Shown: positions 34,153-45,567 of the stretch, in pieces
Position numbering within the stretch: position 1 is the stretch's first letter
How the letters are laid out: each line of letters starts with the position of its first letter
Source of the DNA: Margaritifera margaritifera
Lineage: Eukaryota; Mollusca; Bivalvia; Unionida; Margaritiferidae
DNA length: 64,000 bases
Reading direction: 5' to 3'
Assembly: GCA_029931535.1 (NCBI GenBank)
Contig: JAQPZY010001684.1
Location: forward strand, 9,181,001-9,245,000
Program-made: the position numbers and the translations under genes
The notes under the pieces: model-generated
The model's database searches: none
The model's input: the letters and a program-made list of their open reading frames with translations, nothing else
Told to the model about the DNA's origin: nothing

Positions 34153-35112
34153 AAGATATTTTTTCAATCAGGCTTTCGTGTTTTACCTGTCTGTGCTGTG
34201 GATTTTAAGCTCATTGGAATCATAATTGATGGCAAATATTATTTTAATAAATGTCTCAAAATGGGTACGACAATTAGTTTTCCACGTGTATTAATTGGCA
34301 AGTAGAACAGCGATGTGGTAATAAGAACATACAACATTTACTTGATGACTTTGTGCATGGGGTCGAAACCACAACCGCTCAACGTCTAGAATAGATGACG
34401 TGTGTAATCCAGGATATATGAAGTATGTTGGGTGTTTCTCTGACAATCAAATCCAAACATATCCCCGCTTCACAAAATTTCATAGCTTATGCTATTTCTC
34501 GTTCACAGTGAGACATATTCAGGCAGCTAGCACCAAATGCAGAAAAACCTCCCACAAAGATTCCAGGCCAGGTTTGTCATATTCTAACATAGAAGCTTCT
34601 CATCTTTTGGCAAATTATGTCAAGTCAGACGCACAAAACTTACCAGATCACTCTTGCTTGTTTCAGTTTCTTCCGTTACAACTATGCACTTCAACAAACA
34701 TTGTCTGTCCAGACAGATCACCCTATAAATTTATAGCATACCTTTCTCTAAGAAAGTTTGCAGTTTCCACAGTTTGCATTTACATGAGTGATATTGCTTA
34801 CGAACAAAAAGCAAATTCTTGGATTGACAACAAAATGCTTTTAGTATGAAAAAGTGTTACAGGGACTAAAACGTAGACAAAGAAAATATGTTTGTACCCC
34901 TATAACTCTTGTCCTCTTAACTAGGACTGTATTTGCCTTGCCTTATGTCTGCCGCTCTAAATATGAATCTGTACTATAAGCTTCAGATTTTATGATGGCC
35001 TTTATATATTTCTTAGAGTAAATGAAATTACGTTCAAGTCTCATGAACCAAATACCCTCCCCCTTTGTTGTGGTGATGTTTTGAAAAAATTTAGCTGTCG
35101 ACCAAAACTAAT
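34153..35112. other. No supported gene
   Basis: It contains a 149-codon plus-strand frame (34400-34849) with no recognisable domain and Cys/Ser-rich composition. I do not call it a gene. Confidence 0.4.
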
Positions 35113-35595
35113 TTAACAACAGACCTAGAACATACAAGCATTATATCACTAACTAAACTTAAGTAATAACACTAAAGCAAATAGTGGGATAAACTGGCAA
35201 CAGCTCAAGAAAAAATCACAAGTTGAATATATCCAGAGAGACGAACTGGTAACCTACACTAAGTGTAATCAGGCATACAAGCGTCTCATTGGTAAGAAAG
35301 GTGACCAGTCCGCCTACGTCCCATAGGTCGAACAGGATCAGATATGGTTCCCAACTGATTACTCATACCCGCTTAACCACCTTCCTCTTTGGTTACTCAT
35401 TCTTGAGACTTGCACAGGTAGGCAAACTTCCATCTGGTACCAGATGTAGAGTGGGTCTCTCTGGTGACACGAGTAGACCATTTTTTCCAAATCACTCTTT
35501 CTCTCCTTATGCACACTAGGTAGTTATCTGTGCGGGTATGAGCCGGTTGGGTTCCATGATCCAAAGTCGTCTCCTCAGGTCACACCAATATAGTT
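35113..35595. repeat. Left inverted repeat of the tyrosine-recombinase element
   Basis: The reverse complement aligns along its length with 37278-37436 joined to 39091-39324. Small indels and substitutions show that it is old. Confidence 0.8.
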
Positions 35596-36292
35596 ATTTT
35601 ATACACTTTTTATACTCCTTTTTCATTCGCATTTGCCTTTCCCAAGAGCTGTAATATGTTTTATTAGATCTTAAAAGAAGTTGAAGCACAATGAAAAGCA
35701 ATTTATATCTGCTTAAAAGTCTATATGCAAAGGTCAACAATACTGAACTGTAGCAATAAAGCGTTCATACATAATATTTAGATTGTATTCATATATCACT
35801 GGCCACACGTATCGGAATGACAGAATCATTTTAGATACAAAATATATTTCAATTGTTATGAATAATTTTTCAGAATCATAGACTATACCACATGCTCCAA
35901 GATCTTGTAATATAGAGAGAGTCTGTCAGCACACACTACACCGTCTTATTCCTGATCAAAGCCATGTCCTCCCTGCTGAATTCTTGTATGGCAAGTGGCT
36001 GAAAGTAGTAAAAACCAATAGCAGAAAACGACCTGGTAGCAGCACAATATTATTAATTATGTCAGGTGTTTGGGTGGGTGACACAAATATTTTACAAGTC
36101 TGCCAAGCTGTTTTCGTTAATTGGAAATTGATTATGGCCATCAAAATGCTTGAACATACAGTGTAGCAAATATTGCGAGGTACACTGTAACTCGCAAATT
36201 GGATTATCTCCCTTATACTACAGTAGACTTCTTAACACATTTAATGAATGTTACAAAACATAACACAAACTTTCACTACTATGCTTTGTTAA

Positions 36293-36565
36293 ATCCTATT
36301 ATCATTAACTGACAATTGTAAGTACATACGAATTAGGAACTCCAAGACTGACCAAAAAGGTACTGGCACTACCCTAATTTTAAAGGCAGTGAGCACTGAT
36401 TCCCCTTGTTCAACTGTCTTGATGCAACAATATTTATCAATACGCTCTTTATGCCCAGACAGATCACAGGTATTCATTCACTTTGATTGGTCTTCTCTCG
36501 CTCGATACCAGTTTGCAACAGTTCTCAAGCGAGATGTAAGTATTGTAGGGGAAAGAAAAAGGTAG
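36293..36565 (+). pseudogene. Tyrosine recombinase fragment
   Basis: The open stretch contains YIRIRNSKTDQKGTGTTLIL, then STVLMQQYLSIRSLCPDRSQ, then FIHFDWSSLARYQFATVLKR. The R-x-SKTDQ..G core and the 'HFD..LTRYQF..VL' segment match tyrosine recombinases of Ngaro/DIRS/Crypton-type elements. The catalytic HxxR and terminal Tyr are not found downstream, and a TAG ends the frame. Such enzymes integrate circular element DNA. Confidence 0.75.
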
Positions 36566-36924
36566 AAGGGGGAATATAGAACTCATTCGTTTATCTGAGG
36601 TAGTTTGGGGGATACCTGACATTCGTGTTCCAGTTTGGGATGCAATTTAACTATATATTGGGCTGGAGGGGGGGGGGGGCAAGCAGGAAACAGTCCATTA
36701 GGTTCCAAACTCGGACTGGACTCTAGTGGAGCAATAATCAAGTGGTAGGGGCAGAGAACCATCTATTAACAAGAGAATCGACAGAGTTATCAATCAGCCC
36801 ACCACCGGACTACCTTTTGATTCACCTGGGCCTTAATAGTTTTCTAAGCAGGAAATCAAAGGACCTAATCGTGGACATTAAACTATGACTGTTAAGACAT
36901 GCCACACTCACCCATCAAACTAAA

Positions 36925-37225
36925 TTAATATGGTCTGATAGTCTTCCAATTTTTTACTGGCATAATGCCAAGAACCCACAAATGGCTGACAAAGCCAGGA
37001 AACGTATGAATGCATTTATCAGGGCTCTTGTTCTTCAATTAGGTGGGTATGTTATTCGAGAACCAACCATAAAATTTCGTGAAACTGCTTTTTTGTGTTA
37101 TGACTTTACCCATCTGTCTGAATCAGATGGCTAACAGGCAATAAAGAGTTCATAAATACTATTCAAGGTGCTTTGGAAACATTCCTGAATGGCACAAGCG
37201 CATTTTTTCCACCTTCCTGGTAGTA
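36925..37225 (+). pseudogene. SGNH-hydrolase-like fragment
   Basis: The plus frame reads LIWSDSLPIFYWHNAKNPQM, then ARKRMNAFIRALVLQLGGYV, then IKFRETAF and FTHLSESDG before a TAA; TIQGALETFLNGT follows in another frame. The order, including the final H of the THLSE motif, matches the SGNH domains linked to Ngaro-type tyrosine recombinases. The N-terminal GxS block is not identified. Confidence 0.65.
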
Positions 37226-37438
37226 TGGCAGTAAGTGGCTATAGACCCATTCATATGGCGAATGAAACAGGCGTAAAAAATCACTGAATTGGTGTGAGCT
37301 GGAGAGGCGACTATGGATAATGGAACTCTGCTGGCTCATACCTGCACACGCTCCTACCTAGTGTGCATTAGGAGGGAAGGAGTGAGTTTCAAAAACGGGT
37401 CTATTCATTCATCAGAGGGACCAACTCTACATCTGGTA

Positions 37439-39088
37439 CAGTAAAACCTGTCATGAGCGACCTCTGTTATGAGCGACCACCTGTCATGAGCGACCACAAT
37501 CGTAATGCATGGTTTCGATTTTATTATATAAACGCACTGTCGTGAGCGACCACCTGCAGAACGCGACCAGCGACCGCGATTTCTTGGCAAAATATGCATT
37601 TCGACACTGCTATGAACGACCGCATCACAAAAACAGAGATAAACACATCTGAGCTTTATTTAACCCTTTGTAACCACGACCGCTTAAGAAGCAAAGACGT
37701 TAAAAACAAAATCAAAAACTTAAAAAACAAATTAGGCTGGCTACCGGTTTCTTAAATTGTACAGGTCATGCATGTAGTGTCGTATGTTATAGATTGTAAA
37801 CCAGACTAGAGTACATGCTGAGTGCTCATTCGGAAATACCTCGGCTATTTCTGCGAGACTAAAGTATGATCCATAGGATTTCCCGCCAAGTTGCGTATGG
37901 CACCTGTTCTAAAATAATACTGCGATGAACGACCCTATCGCGAGAACTGAGACAAACACCACTGACGTTTATTTTATCCTTTGTAACAACGACCGCTTCC
38001 AAAGTAAAGACTGTTCTAAAACAAAAAATTATAAAAACAAATTAGGCTGGCTACCGGTTTCCTAGCTTTTGCAGGTCATGCGTGTAGTTTCCTTTGTTCT
38101 ATACTGTAAACCAGACTAAAGTACATGTCACAAACTGCCATTGTAGTGCAAAGTCAATATAGCGGTAGCATACATCATTTGTCTTTGGAGTTAATCCGTA
38201 ATGCCTGGGGTGAATGAGGTCTTTGTCTTTAATACCAGTAGGTGAGAATCGTTTTCCGGATTCGATTGTCATTGTGAAAGACTTGTGTTGTTTGTTGGGG
38301 TGAATTTGATGTTACAGTGATTACAACCCACACACAAAACCGTCATATGCTGACTTTAGTGTAGCCGGTTACACCCTCTGTTTATAGAGTTAATCCCTTT
38401 GTGTCGTCGGTGAATTAAGCCTTTGACTTTTGTCTCTAAATAAATTTATTCTGTTTCTGGATAAATTAATTGTGTCTTTTTTTTCATTCATTGGTACATA
38501 TACATTGTATATATATTCCATATTTCCCCAAAGCCTGATCAAAACCGCTACAGTCGTTATTACAGTTGATCAGTGATAACATTAACACCTAGCACCTTAA
38601 TAACAATGGCAGAACCTCCAATGAAAAAGAGACAAATTCTAACATTGGAGGAAAGAATTAATGTAATTGAAAGAAGTGAAAAAAGGGAGACAGATTTGCA
38701 ACATAGCAGCCACTTGAAACGTCGGTAAAACTCAAATTTAGGGTGTTATAAAATACAAGGAGTCAATTAGAAACGAACTCATATGCTAATACTAGTACAT
38801 GTACACGTGATCTTCTAATATAAATGTTATTCATGTTTAATTATAGATGTATATCTTTATTATTATTCAAAATTATTTTCAGATTAATGCATGTAATATT
38901 TTAACAAGAACTATGAACAAAGAATACAATAAATGTACATGATTGTGCTTATTTTTCCCCCCTTAACAGTGCTGAATTTCGACCTTAGAAACTGGTCTTT
39001 TTGTACAAACCTGTTTTGAGAGACCACCTGTCTTGAGAGACCGCTTTTTTCTGGCAGAAGGGGCGGTCTCTCATGACAGGTTTTACTG
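37439..39088 (+). mobile_element. Pogo/Tigger-like DNA transposon, decayed
   Basis: It has ends CAGTAAAACCTGTCATGAG and the inverted CTCATGACAGGTTTTACTG, flanked by TA at 37437 and 39089. Repeated GAGCGACCACCTG-type blocks lie near both ends. An internal ~310-bp tandem duplication covers about 37600-37830 and 37915-38140. A start-of-transposase relic lies at 38607. It is inserted into the right inverted repeat of the tyrosine-recombinase element. Confidence 0.9.
38607..38770 (+). pseudogene. Tigger transposase N-terminus (CENP-B-type HTH)
   Basis: ATG at 38607 starts MAEPPMKKRQILTLEERINV, matching the N-terminal Psq/CENP-B HTH (LTLEEKxxVI). After a frame change VGKTQI and IKYKES follow, matching the GKTQI..I..K second half of that helix. 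The catalytic DDE domain is absent. Confidence 0.75.
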
Positions 39089-39319
39089 TATCAGAGGGTC
39101 TTTGCCTACCTATGTTGGGTCTGGGCGGACTGGTTATCTTTGTTACCAAAGGGGCACTGGTTTGCCCGGTTACGTTAAGTGTAGGTTACCAATTTGTCTC
39201 CTTGGATCAATTAAGCTTGTTAATTTGTATGAGCTGTGGATAATTTGCCACTCTATTTACTTTTGTGTTATTAATTCAGTTTAGTTAATGATATAAGGCT
39301 TGTCTGTTCTAGGTCTGCT

Positions 39320-39320
<1 letters not shown>

Positions 39321-39370
<50 letters not shown>
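39321..39370. repeat. (TAA)n microsatellite
   Basis: About 16 units abutting the right terminus of the tyrosine-recombinase element. Confidence 0.95.
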
Positions 39371-39372
<2 letters not shown>

Positions 39373-40118
39373 AAACAATCAGAATGACCTGTATTATCTA
39401 TATAAGACTATGCTAGCTATATAGGTCAATGATGATAGCAATACATTTTATTGAAACAAACCACATCTGCGCATATTGTCTAATTAATAAATATTTCCAA
39501 GCTATTGTTTCAGTTCATTTGCAGAAAGGTCCTATTGTCTTTCAATTGATTGCAACCCCGAGTGTGATCAGTAGATTTCTCTTTCTCTTGGCTCCCTATA
39601 TTAAACAGCTTGACTAAACCCTTTTAATTGGAACATGATTTCCAAAATGATTTCCTTAAAATTTACTCCTACACTATGATAGGGTGGAAAATGCATGTGG
39701 CATTTTGAATATGTGTATCTTGAGATAAAAGGTCAAGAAGCTAAATATTAAATCCTGATGTCATAATTAAAACCATGATCACGAGTATATCACGCCTGTG
39801 TTCCAAGCTCAACCAAATAATATTTCAGGTGAAATAAGTCTTTTCACTCTTTGAATAACCACTATTAAGATGCCACATCATTCTTCAGAGCATCGATCTT
39901 ATTGCAGAAAATTTGTATAAATATGCAAACCTTTAGGCATGTCATTAAAATTCCATCTCGTAGCCATATATGTGTACATACACATATTTGTTTTTTACCA
40001 AATAAATCACATTATATATTGAGTCGATCAGTAATCGCCTCAACGTCACTTCTAAATCGCTAAAAAGGACAATAATTGTATACGCTGCATTTTCCGCATC
40101 ACTGTCCACCACGTAGGC
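39371..40118. other. No gene seen; original 3' flank of the cGAS-like receptor
   Basis: If the 40123-43540 insertion is removed, the minus-strand receptor frame continues into 40118 and meets a TGA at 40099-40101. The rest would be the original 3' UTR and flank. No other feature is recognised. Confidence 0.5.
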
Positions 40119-40122
40119 ATCT
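40119..40122 (+). other. Target site duplication, left, of the composite insertion
   Basis: ATCT, repeated at 43541-43544 directly after the second 468-bp repeat. Neither 468-bp unit alone has matching flanks. Confidence 0.65.
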
Positions 40123-40590
40123 GGTATCACGGTACCAATTGTTTTTCCATAGACCTTAATGTTAACATTTGGTGAAATAAATATACCTTCTCTCCTATTT
40201 TAGCATGCATGTCACACACTGTCATAGAGAGCAATGTTAGATTGTCAATTTGACAGTGATAGAACCAGGTACTCCATTGCATTTAAGAGAGATAACTCTG
40301 CTGGAACTAGACAGGGGTCAGAGTTGTCCAGTCACAACAGACACATTTTCAGTGATGTGCAACACATTTTTAAAAAATCATAAAAAATGCAAAACATGAT
40401 CTACATATGAATTGACATAATCTCACATGTTGCTAAGAGACTCAACTTTTTTTTAAGCCAGACAGAAACTACAACTCTTACATAATACACCAATCACAGC
40501 TAGTTTTGTTGTTTATTTCTGAATACAATGTTCCCTACACCTTAAGCTCCAGTGGACCCCCTGGGCTTGCGCAATTGGTACCGTGATACC
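40123..40590. repeat. Terminal direct repeat 1 (MITE-like, 468 bp)
   Basis: Bounded by a perfect 19-bp inverted repeat. It is identical to 43073-43540 except for C at 40135 where the other has A. Confidence 0.9.
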
Positions 40591-41652
40591 TAAAGCCAAC
40601 CTTAATTTTTTCAATAATCTGTGATATAGCTCTGGACTGTACAAGTAACAAGTGTACTTAGTCTCGCTTGTCAAAAACAATTGTATGAGGTACCAAGCTA
40701 TGTTTTATATTGATGTCTTTGGAAATGTCATGGAGCTGTTTCAACTGCTGTTTTCATACTTGTGCTCTACTACCAAACTATTTTTTGGGAATAAAATGAA
40801 TTGTTTTAACTATGAGTTGTGTTTCATTCATATCAGCACTTATTGAACTTTACATGGGTGATATGGGATAAATCACATTATGTCATATTATGTAATAACT
40901 AGGTCAAAGGTCAATGTACTAATTAGTATGTAAACTCCTACTTCAAAATGGAGAATTTATCTAAATTAAAGGACTTTATATTTGTTTAGTAGACAAAGAA
41001 CTTGACATCAGAGACAGGTGGACATGACTCAATCTTATTATAAAGTATAAGCTTTCAACACTTTACACCAACTGCAGATACATGAGGTCACTAACCCCTA
41101 GTCCTTGCACAAAGGTCAGCCTACCCATCATCTCTGCAACACAAATATAAAGCTTTCCTCCTTTTTGTAGTGAATAAAATTCATGCAATAAGCCAATCTG
41201 TCTCCAAATGTAGCAGATCCCAGCTTCCAAGCACTTATTTTTGATTTGGGGTGAAATTTGGGGAATAAAATACAGAAAAATGCCAAGTAAAAACAATAAG
41301 TACAGCAAGTCAAATGGAGTTTTAAACAGGAGGAAAATGTACATATAAAAGGGACATGTAGCTTATAATAAAGGAATCAAAAGAGACAACCACAACATAG
41401 AAAAAAATGAGAAGGAAAAGTTTGATTGCCTTACCTTAGCGAAATATATGAAGGCAATGCCACATTGGTCCAAGGACAGTCCTGAGGCATCAGTACTATT
41501 ACATCCCTCATAAGCGCAAAAACTTCATGTGAAGCAGTGTGCATTCTCATCTGAAATAAAAGGGTAAATAATTTTAATCATATAGATGCATATAATTTAT
41601 ATTGGTCCTACACATACAATTAACAAAAATTGGCTTAAATGAGGCACAAGCA

Positions 41653-41688
<36 letters not shown>

Positions 41689-43072
41689 TGTCTGTTGTTC
41701 AACCTTTTAAATTTTGCTGTAAGAAATGATTAAATCAGTTGTACTTACACTGGCATAAAGATTGAGGGCTAATATAATATTTCACACTAAATCTTTCCTT
41801 TATTTTCATAAACAAGTACTGAAAATGTGAGTTTCTATTTTTTCAAATGTCATGTATGGTGGAAGGGAGATAATTGAATGAAATACATAAGTTGTGGTAT
41901 TTTTATTTCTGCCAATATATTATCCATGTAACATAAATTAGTTCATGAAAACCTGTATTAACATGCATGCAATTATATTATCCAAAAATAAATTATTGAT
42001 AAAGTGTAGAACCTAAAATTGAGGCTTATGTATGTAGTGGAGACCTTGAAAGTGATTTAATTTTGTTCTCAGAGATGAGGAGGAGGAGGCTGCCTCATAT
42101 TGAATAGTTTATGTTCTCTAGAATGCCGGTATATGGATTGCAACCTTGCGTAAACATGCCAATATGATCCCATGCTATTCTGGATTCTTGCGATGCGACC
42201 CAAAGTTTGAAGAACGGTGTGGACTTGAATGGAAGGAATGGGCAATATGTGACTAATGTGGTTACCACTCAGAAAAATTTGGCCATATATGAGGAAATTC
42301 CAAAAGAAACAGTTGGACAGAAATAAATATGATTAATTGAAAGTCAATAAAGGATTATAAATGGGCACATGCAAGTGTCAATGGGAAATGCTAACTTAAA
42401 GAAATGGCTCTTGTCTGATGATATTCCTGCTACTTCTACAAAAGGAAATGCAACATAACTTATCTTTATATATTGCATGAAGAATTTCAAGACAAGAAAG
42501 TGTACAAAAAGGGACAATTATTGCATGACAATAAAAAGAAAGTGGGAAGGAAGACCATATCTATAATAAGTTGCCTAAAATTACTCTTACCAGCATATCC
42601 TCTATGATACAAAGTGATCTACAACAACTGAAGCACCTTCTTTGAACCCTATAGTGTTCTCTATCATGTTTTATGGCATGCTTTTCCAGAAGTAGATATG
42701 TTACTGTTTATACATGATTTATCATGATATGCAGGTAAAAATGTTAATGTTTGGCCAAAAAATCATCCACATTGTGTTTACATAACTTATTTTGTTGCAT
42801 GTATGACAATCTCTGAGCTGACTCCACTGATATAAAGCCATCAGGCCATACAAATCTCTATCTGCCATAGCCATCTTTTTCAAATGCCTTCTCCGATGCC
42901 AACATGTGTTATTTTCTGAAGATTTTATACATTTTCTAGTTAAAAGTCTGTAAATATTTGACCCAAACTTCTCAATATCCATTGTTTTTGCAAATGACAC
43001 TATGATAGTTTATAAATGGCACGTACATGTACATGTTACTATGGATACACTGCGATGCTGGTATTCCCTTTA
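40591..43072. other. Interior of the composite insertion
   Basis: AT-rich with a ~38-base poly-A at 41647-41684. One minus-strand frame (42722-42982 from its ATG, MDIEKFGSNIYRLLTRKC, with a HRRRHLKK basic patch and DLYGLMALYQW) looks protein-like but is not recognised. It could be captured host sequence or an element gene remnant. Confidence 0.4.
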
Positions 43073-43540
43073 GGTATCACGGTAACAATTGTTTTTCCAT
43101 AGACCTTAATGTTAACATTTGGTGAAATAAATATACCTTCTCTCCTATTTTAGCATGCATGTCACACACTGTCATAGAGAGCAATGTTAGATTGTCAATT
43201 TGACAGTGATAGAACCAGGTACTCCATTGCATTTAAGAGAGATAACTCTGCTGGAACTAGACAGGGGTCAGAGTTGTCCAGTCACAACAGACACATTTTC
43301 AGTGATGTGCAACACATTTTTAAAAAATCATAAAAAATGCAAAACATGATCTACATATGAATTGACATAATCTCACATGTTGCTAAGAGACTCAACTTTT
43401 TTTTAAGCCAGACAGAAACTACAACTCTTACATAATACACCAATCACAGCTAGTTTTGTTGTTTATTTCTGAATACAATGTTCCCTACACCTTAAGCTCC
43501 AGTGGACCCCCTGGGCTTGCGCAATTGGTACCGTGATACC
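43073..43540. repeat. Terminal direct repeat 2 (MITE-like, 468 bp)
   Basis: Its last 56 bases on the plus strand supply the final codons and the stop of the receptor reading frame. The left 19-bp terminus has one mismatch (GGTAAC). Confidence 0.9.
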
Positions 43541-45545
43541 ATCTGAAAGCAGCATTGATGAGAGTAGCTATTTGCCATTTGGCAGCGTTGTGTTGTTTCA
43601 TCAGTTTCATGGACTTGCAGAGAACATTGTAAGCGTTTATCAGTCTCCCCTCCTGCATCAGACAGTAAGCCACAAGGTTAAGAGCGGTGACCTTAAAATC
43701 CAGACACTCATGTCGGATGACATAGATCATGTTGTCCAGAGCAGCCTTCTTGTGTGACCTCTTGTTCTGCCGGTAATGACATAGGAATTCCAGGAAATGG
43801 AAGTAAACTTTTGGGTCAATCCTCGCCAATTTCTGCACGTACCTTTCATCTGGATCGCTTTGATCTGACCCCGTAGTACGAAACATCTCTGGGATGAGTG
43901 CTTTAGGAATACATTTAATCTCTGACGGATTATAAACTACCGGGAAGGCAATGTAGTGGTTTATTATTTCTGCTATTGTTAGGTTTTCATTTAATTTTTC
44001 TTCAACTGCTTTTTCAGACATGTTTGATGTGTTCAATGTTTTGTAGGTGTAATTTGCGTGTATTTCATTGAGTACATCCTCGGACATATCAATATTGTCC
44101 TGGGCCAAATAAAAATCAGCCAGTTTCAGTTTTCCAGATGTAACATCAGACGAGGATCCCCAAAGTAGAAGTTCATGGGCCATATCCAGACCATGCTGGT
44201 CAGGGGATTCCCGAGAAAGACTTCTGGATGCCAGTTTTGAACCAATAATGGAACAATAAAATTTCCATAATACGTAGTTTACCTCCATTCCTAGTTCCTG
44301 AGAGGAAAACAACCTTTCTAATCTACGGGGTTCATCAATCATTGCATATACAACCGCCAGCTGATAAAAAACTGATCTCCCCAGAATTGCTCCGACTGGT
44401 TCATCTTCAAATTCAAGTTCCACAAGAGGAGTCTGACAAGCCCTCACCAGCTTCTGCCCAATGTTGTCACATGATATCCTGGCCAGATATCTACCCTCCT
44501 GACTCAGCAGATTGCTTAGAACACCTAGTAACCGACCTGTTACATGGCCGTACACTTTACACTGGAACATGTTTTCGTCTGGAATAAAGTAATTGGGGCA
44601 GGTCTCAGCTTCAGTCCAGTTAGACAACAGTCGCAAGCACAGTTCTACACATAGCAGTAGATTATCGGGTTGCCACATGGCTGTCGGTGTGTTTTCGATT
44701 AGGTAAAATATACATGTCTTGCAATGATAGCTGCTCAACACATCATTACCTACAACTGGTTTTATAAAACTTTTGTTTATCATTTTCAGTAGAATATAGC
44801 ACTTGTATTGTGTTGAATTAAATAGCCACACAAGAAGTTTCTCCCCAAATGAAATGGATACTCGCCATTCTATGTGTTTTTCTGGGCTAAGTTTATGACC
44901 CACTGGAACCAGCAGTGCACCCGTCTGCTGAATGAGGCCAATCGTTTCTTGTGACGGCCAATTGTGGCGTCTGTTCCTTGTTAACCACTGAGAAGCCATG
45001 TACGGCCAAGTATGGAGTCGTACTGCAATCACTGCGTCCATCGAAAAACCTGCATCAAAAAATTCTGTACAAGCAGGACCATGATGCTCATCAGCATTGT
45101 CGGATTTGAAGTAAGCATTATCATGGCATAAAGAGGAGCGCCCGTATCTATCTACTTTTAACACATCATCGTGTATATTATAAATAGGCATTGGTAGATT
45201 TCGGTATACACCCTGTAACTTTACATACCCTGGTGGTGTGTTCTCGTCACTTACTACAAGGACTGTCGGAACTTGAGGCACCCAGCTCTCACGAGTCTCT
45301 ACAACTGTAAAATCCGAAAGAACAACGATATCTATGTCAGAATCTAATCCATGAGTCGTAGTACCCTCTGCCTGACTCCCTAAAAAATGTATAACCTTAT
45401 AATAGGCAACAGCGCCCATCTGCCCCGTTTGTATCCACATGTTGATTTTCTTCCACCTAATATCCTCCCTCAGTCCTACTGTATCCAGAACGCTGTTCAG
45501 CCTCAGGGACACTTCTCTGTAGTATTCAGGAATGTTCCGAGTCAT
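43485..45545 (-). CDS. cGAS-like receptor / Mab-21 domain protein
   Basis: 686 residues in one coding exon, ATG at 45545. It has a nucleotidyltransferase fold with FLGSQAEG at residues 54-61, D70 and D72 in SDIDIVV, and a third likely catalytic D170 in SMDAVIAV, so the GS-DxD-D set is complete. WPYMASQW and the helical Mab-21 C-lobe follow (EWRVSISFGEKLLVW at 226-240, STQYKCYILLK, SSYHCKTCIF, CPNYFIPDENMF). The remaining ~300 residues are helical, TPR-like, ending MKLMKQHNAAKWQIATLINA. Family members sense nucleic acid and make cyclic dinucleotides for STING; the activity is inferred. The last ~18 residues come from the inserted repeat. An acceptor lies just upstream at about 45567, so the 5' UTR is spliced. 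Confidence 0.9.
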   Translation of the reverse strand: MTRNIPEYYREVSLRLNSVLDTVGLREDIRWKKINMWIQTGQMGAVAYYKVIHFLGSQAEGTTTHGLDSDIDIVVLSDFTVVETRESWVPQVPTVLVVSDENTPPGYVKLQGVYRNLPMPIYNIHDDVLKVDRYGRSSLCHDNAYFKSDNADEHHGPACTEFFDAGFSMDAVIAVRLHTWPYMASQWLTRNRRHNWPSQETIGLIQQTGALLVPVGHKLSPEKHIEWRVSISFGEKLLVWLFNSTQYKCYILLKMINKSFIKPVVGNDVLSSYHCKTCIFYLIENTPTAMWQPDNLLLCVELCLRLLSNWTEAETCPNYFIPDENMFQCKVYGHVTGRLLGVLSNLLSQEGRYLARISCDNIGQKLVRACQTPLVELEFEDEPVGAILGRSVFYQLAVVYAMIDEPRRLERLFSSQELGMEVNYVLWKFYCSIIGSKLASRSLSRESPDQHGLDMAHELLLWGSSSDVTSGKLKLADFYLAQDNIDMSEDVLNEIHANYTYKTLNTSNMSEKAVEEKLNENLTIAEIINHYIAFPVVYNPSEIKCIPKALIPEMFRTTGSDQSDPDERYVQKLARIDPKVYFHFLEFLCHYRQNKRSHKKAALDNMIYVIRHECLDFKVTALNLVAYCLMQEGRLINAYNVLCKSMKLMKQHNAAKWQIATLINAAFRWYHGTNCASPGGPLELKV

Positions 45546-45567
45546 CTTTCAGGGTGCGTTTTGTCAT

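Larger units (their letters stand above)
35113..39324 (+). mobile_element. Tyrosine-recombinase element with ~480-bp inverted repeats
   Basis: The left repeat 35113-35595 and right repeat (37278-37436 plus 39091-39324, split by a nested Tigger) are inverted copies beginning TTAACARCAGACCTAGAACA. Shared landmarks include GGTAACCTACACTTA, CCAGTCCGCC, GAGTCTACATCTGG-like blocks, GGCTCATACC and CTAGTGTGCA. The interior encodes decayed tyrosine recombinase and SGNH-hydrolase-like sequence on the plus strand. No reverse transcriptase is visible. DIRS-order elements have inverted ends and Ngaro types carry SGNH genes, so it may be a reduced member of that order, or a Crypton-like DNA element. No target duplication was seen. 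Confidence 0.8.
40123..43540 (-). mobile_element. 3.4-kb insertion with 468-bp direct terminal repeats
   Basis: Two repeats (40123-40590, 43073-43540) differ at one base and flank 2,482 bp. Each repeat itself ends in a 19-bp inverted repeat, GGTATCACGGTACCAATTG, like a MITE. The four-base ATCT duplication lies outside the pair, not around either unit. Inner borders are TAAAG and its complement CTTTA. It fits either a composite of two MITEs that moved together or an LTR-like element with unusual GG...CC ends. It interrupted the 3' end of the receptor gene. No reverse transcriptase or known transposase is visible inside. Confidence 0.75.

Noticed and set aside
34400..34849. 149-codon open frame
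   Set aside because: No domain, no splice context, composition not distinct from neighbouring DNA.
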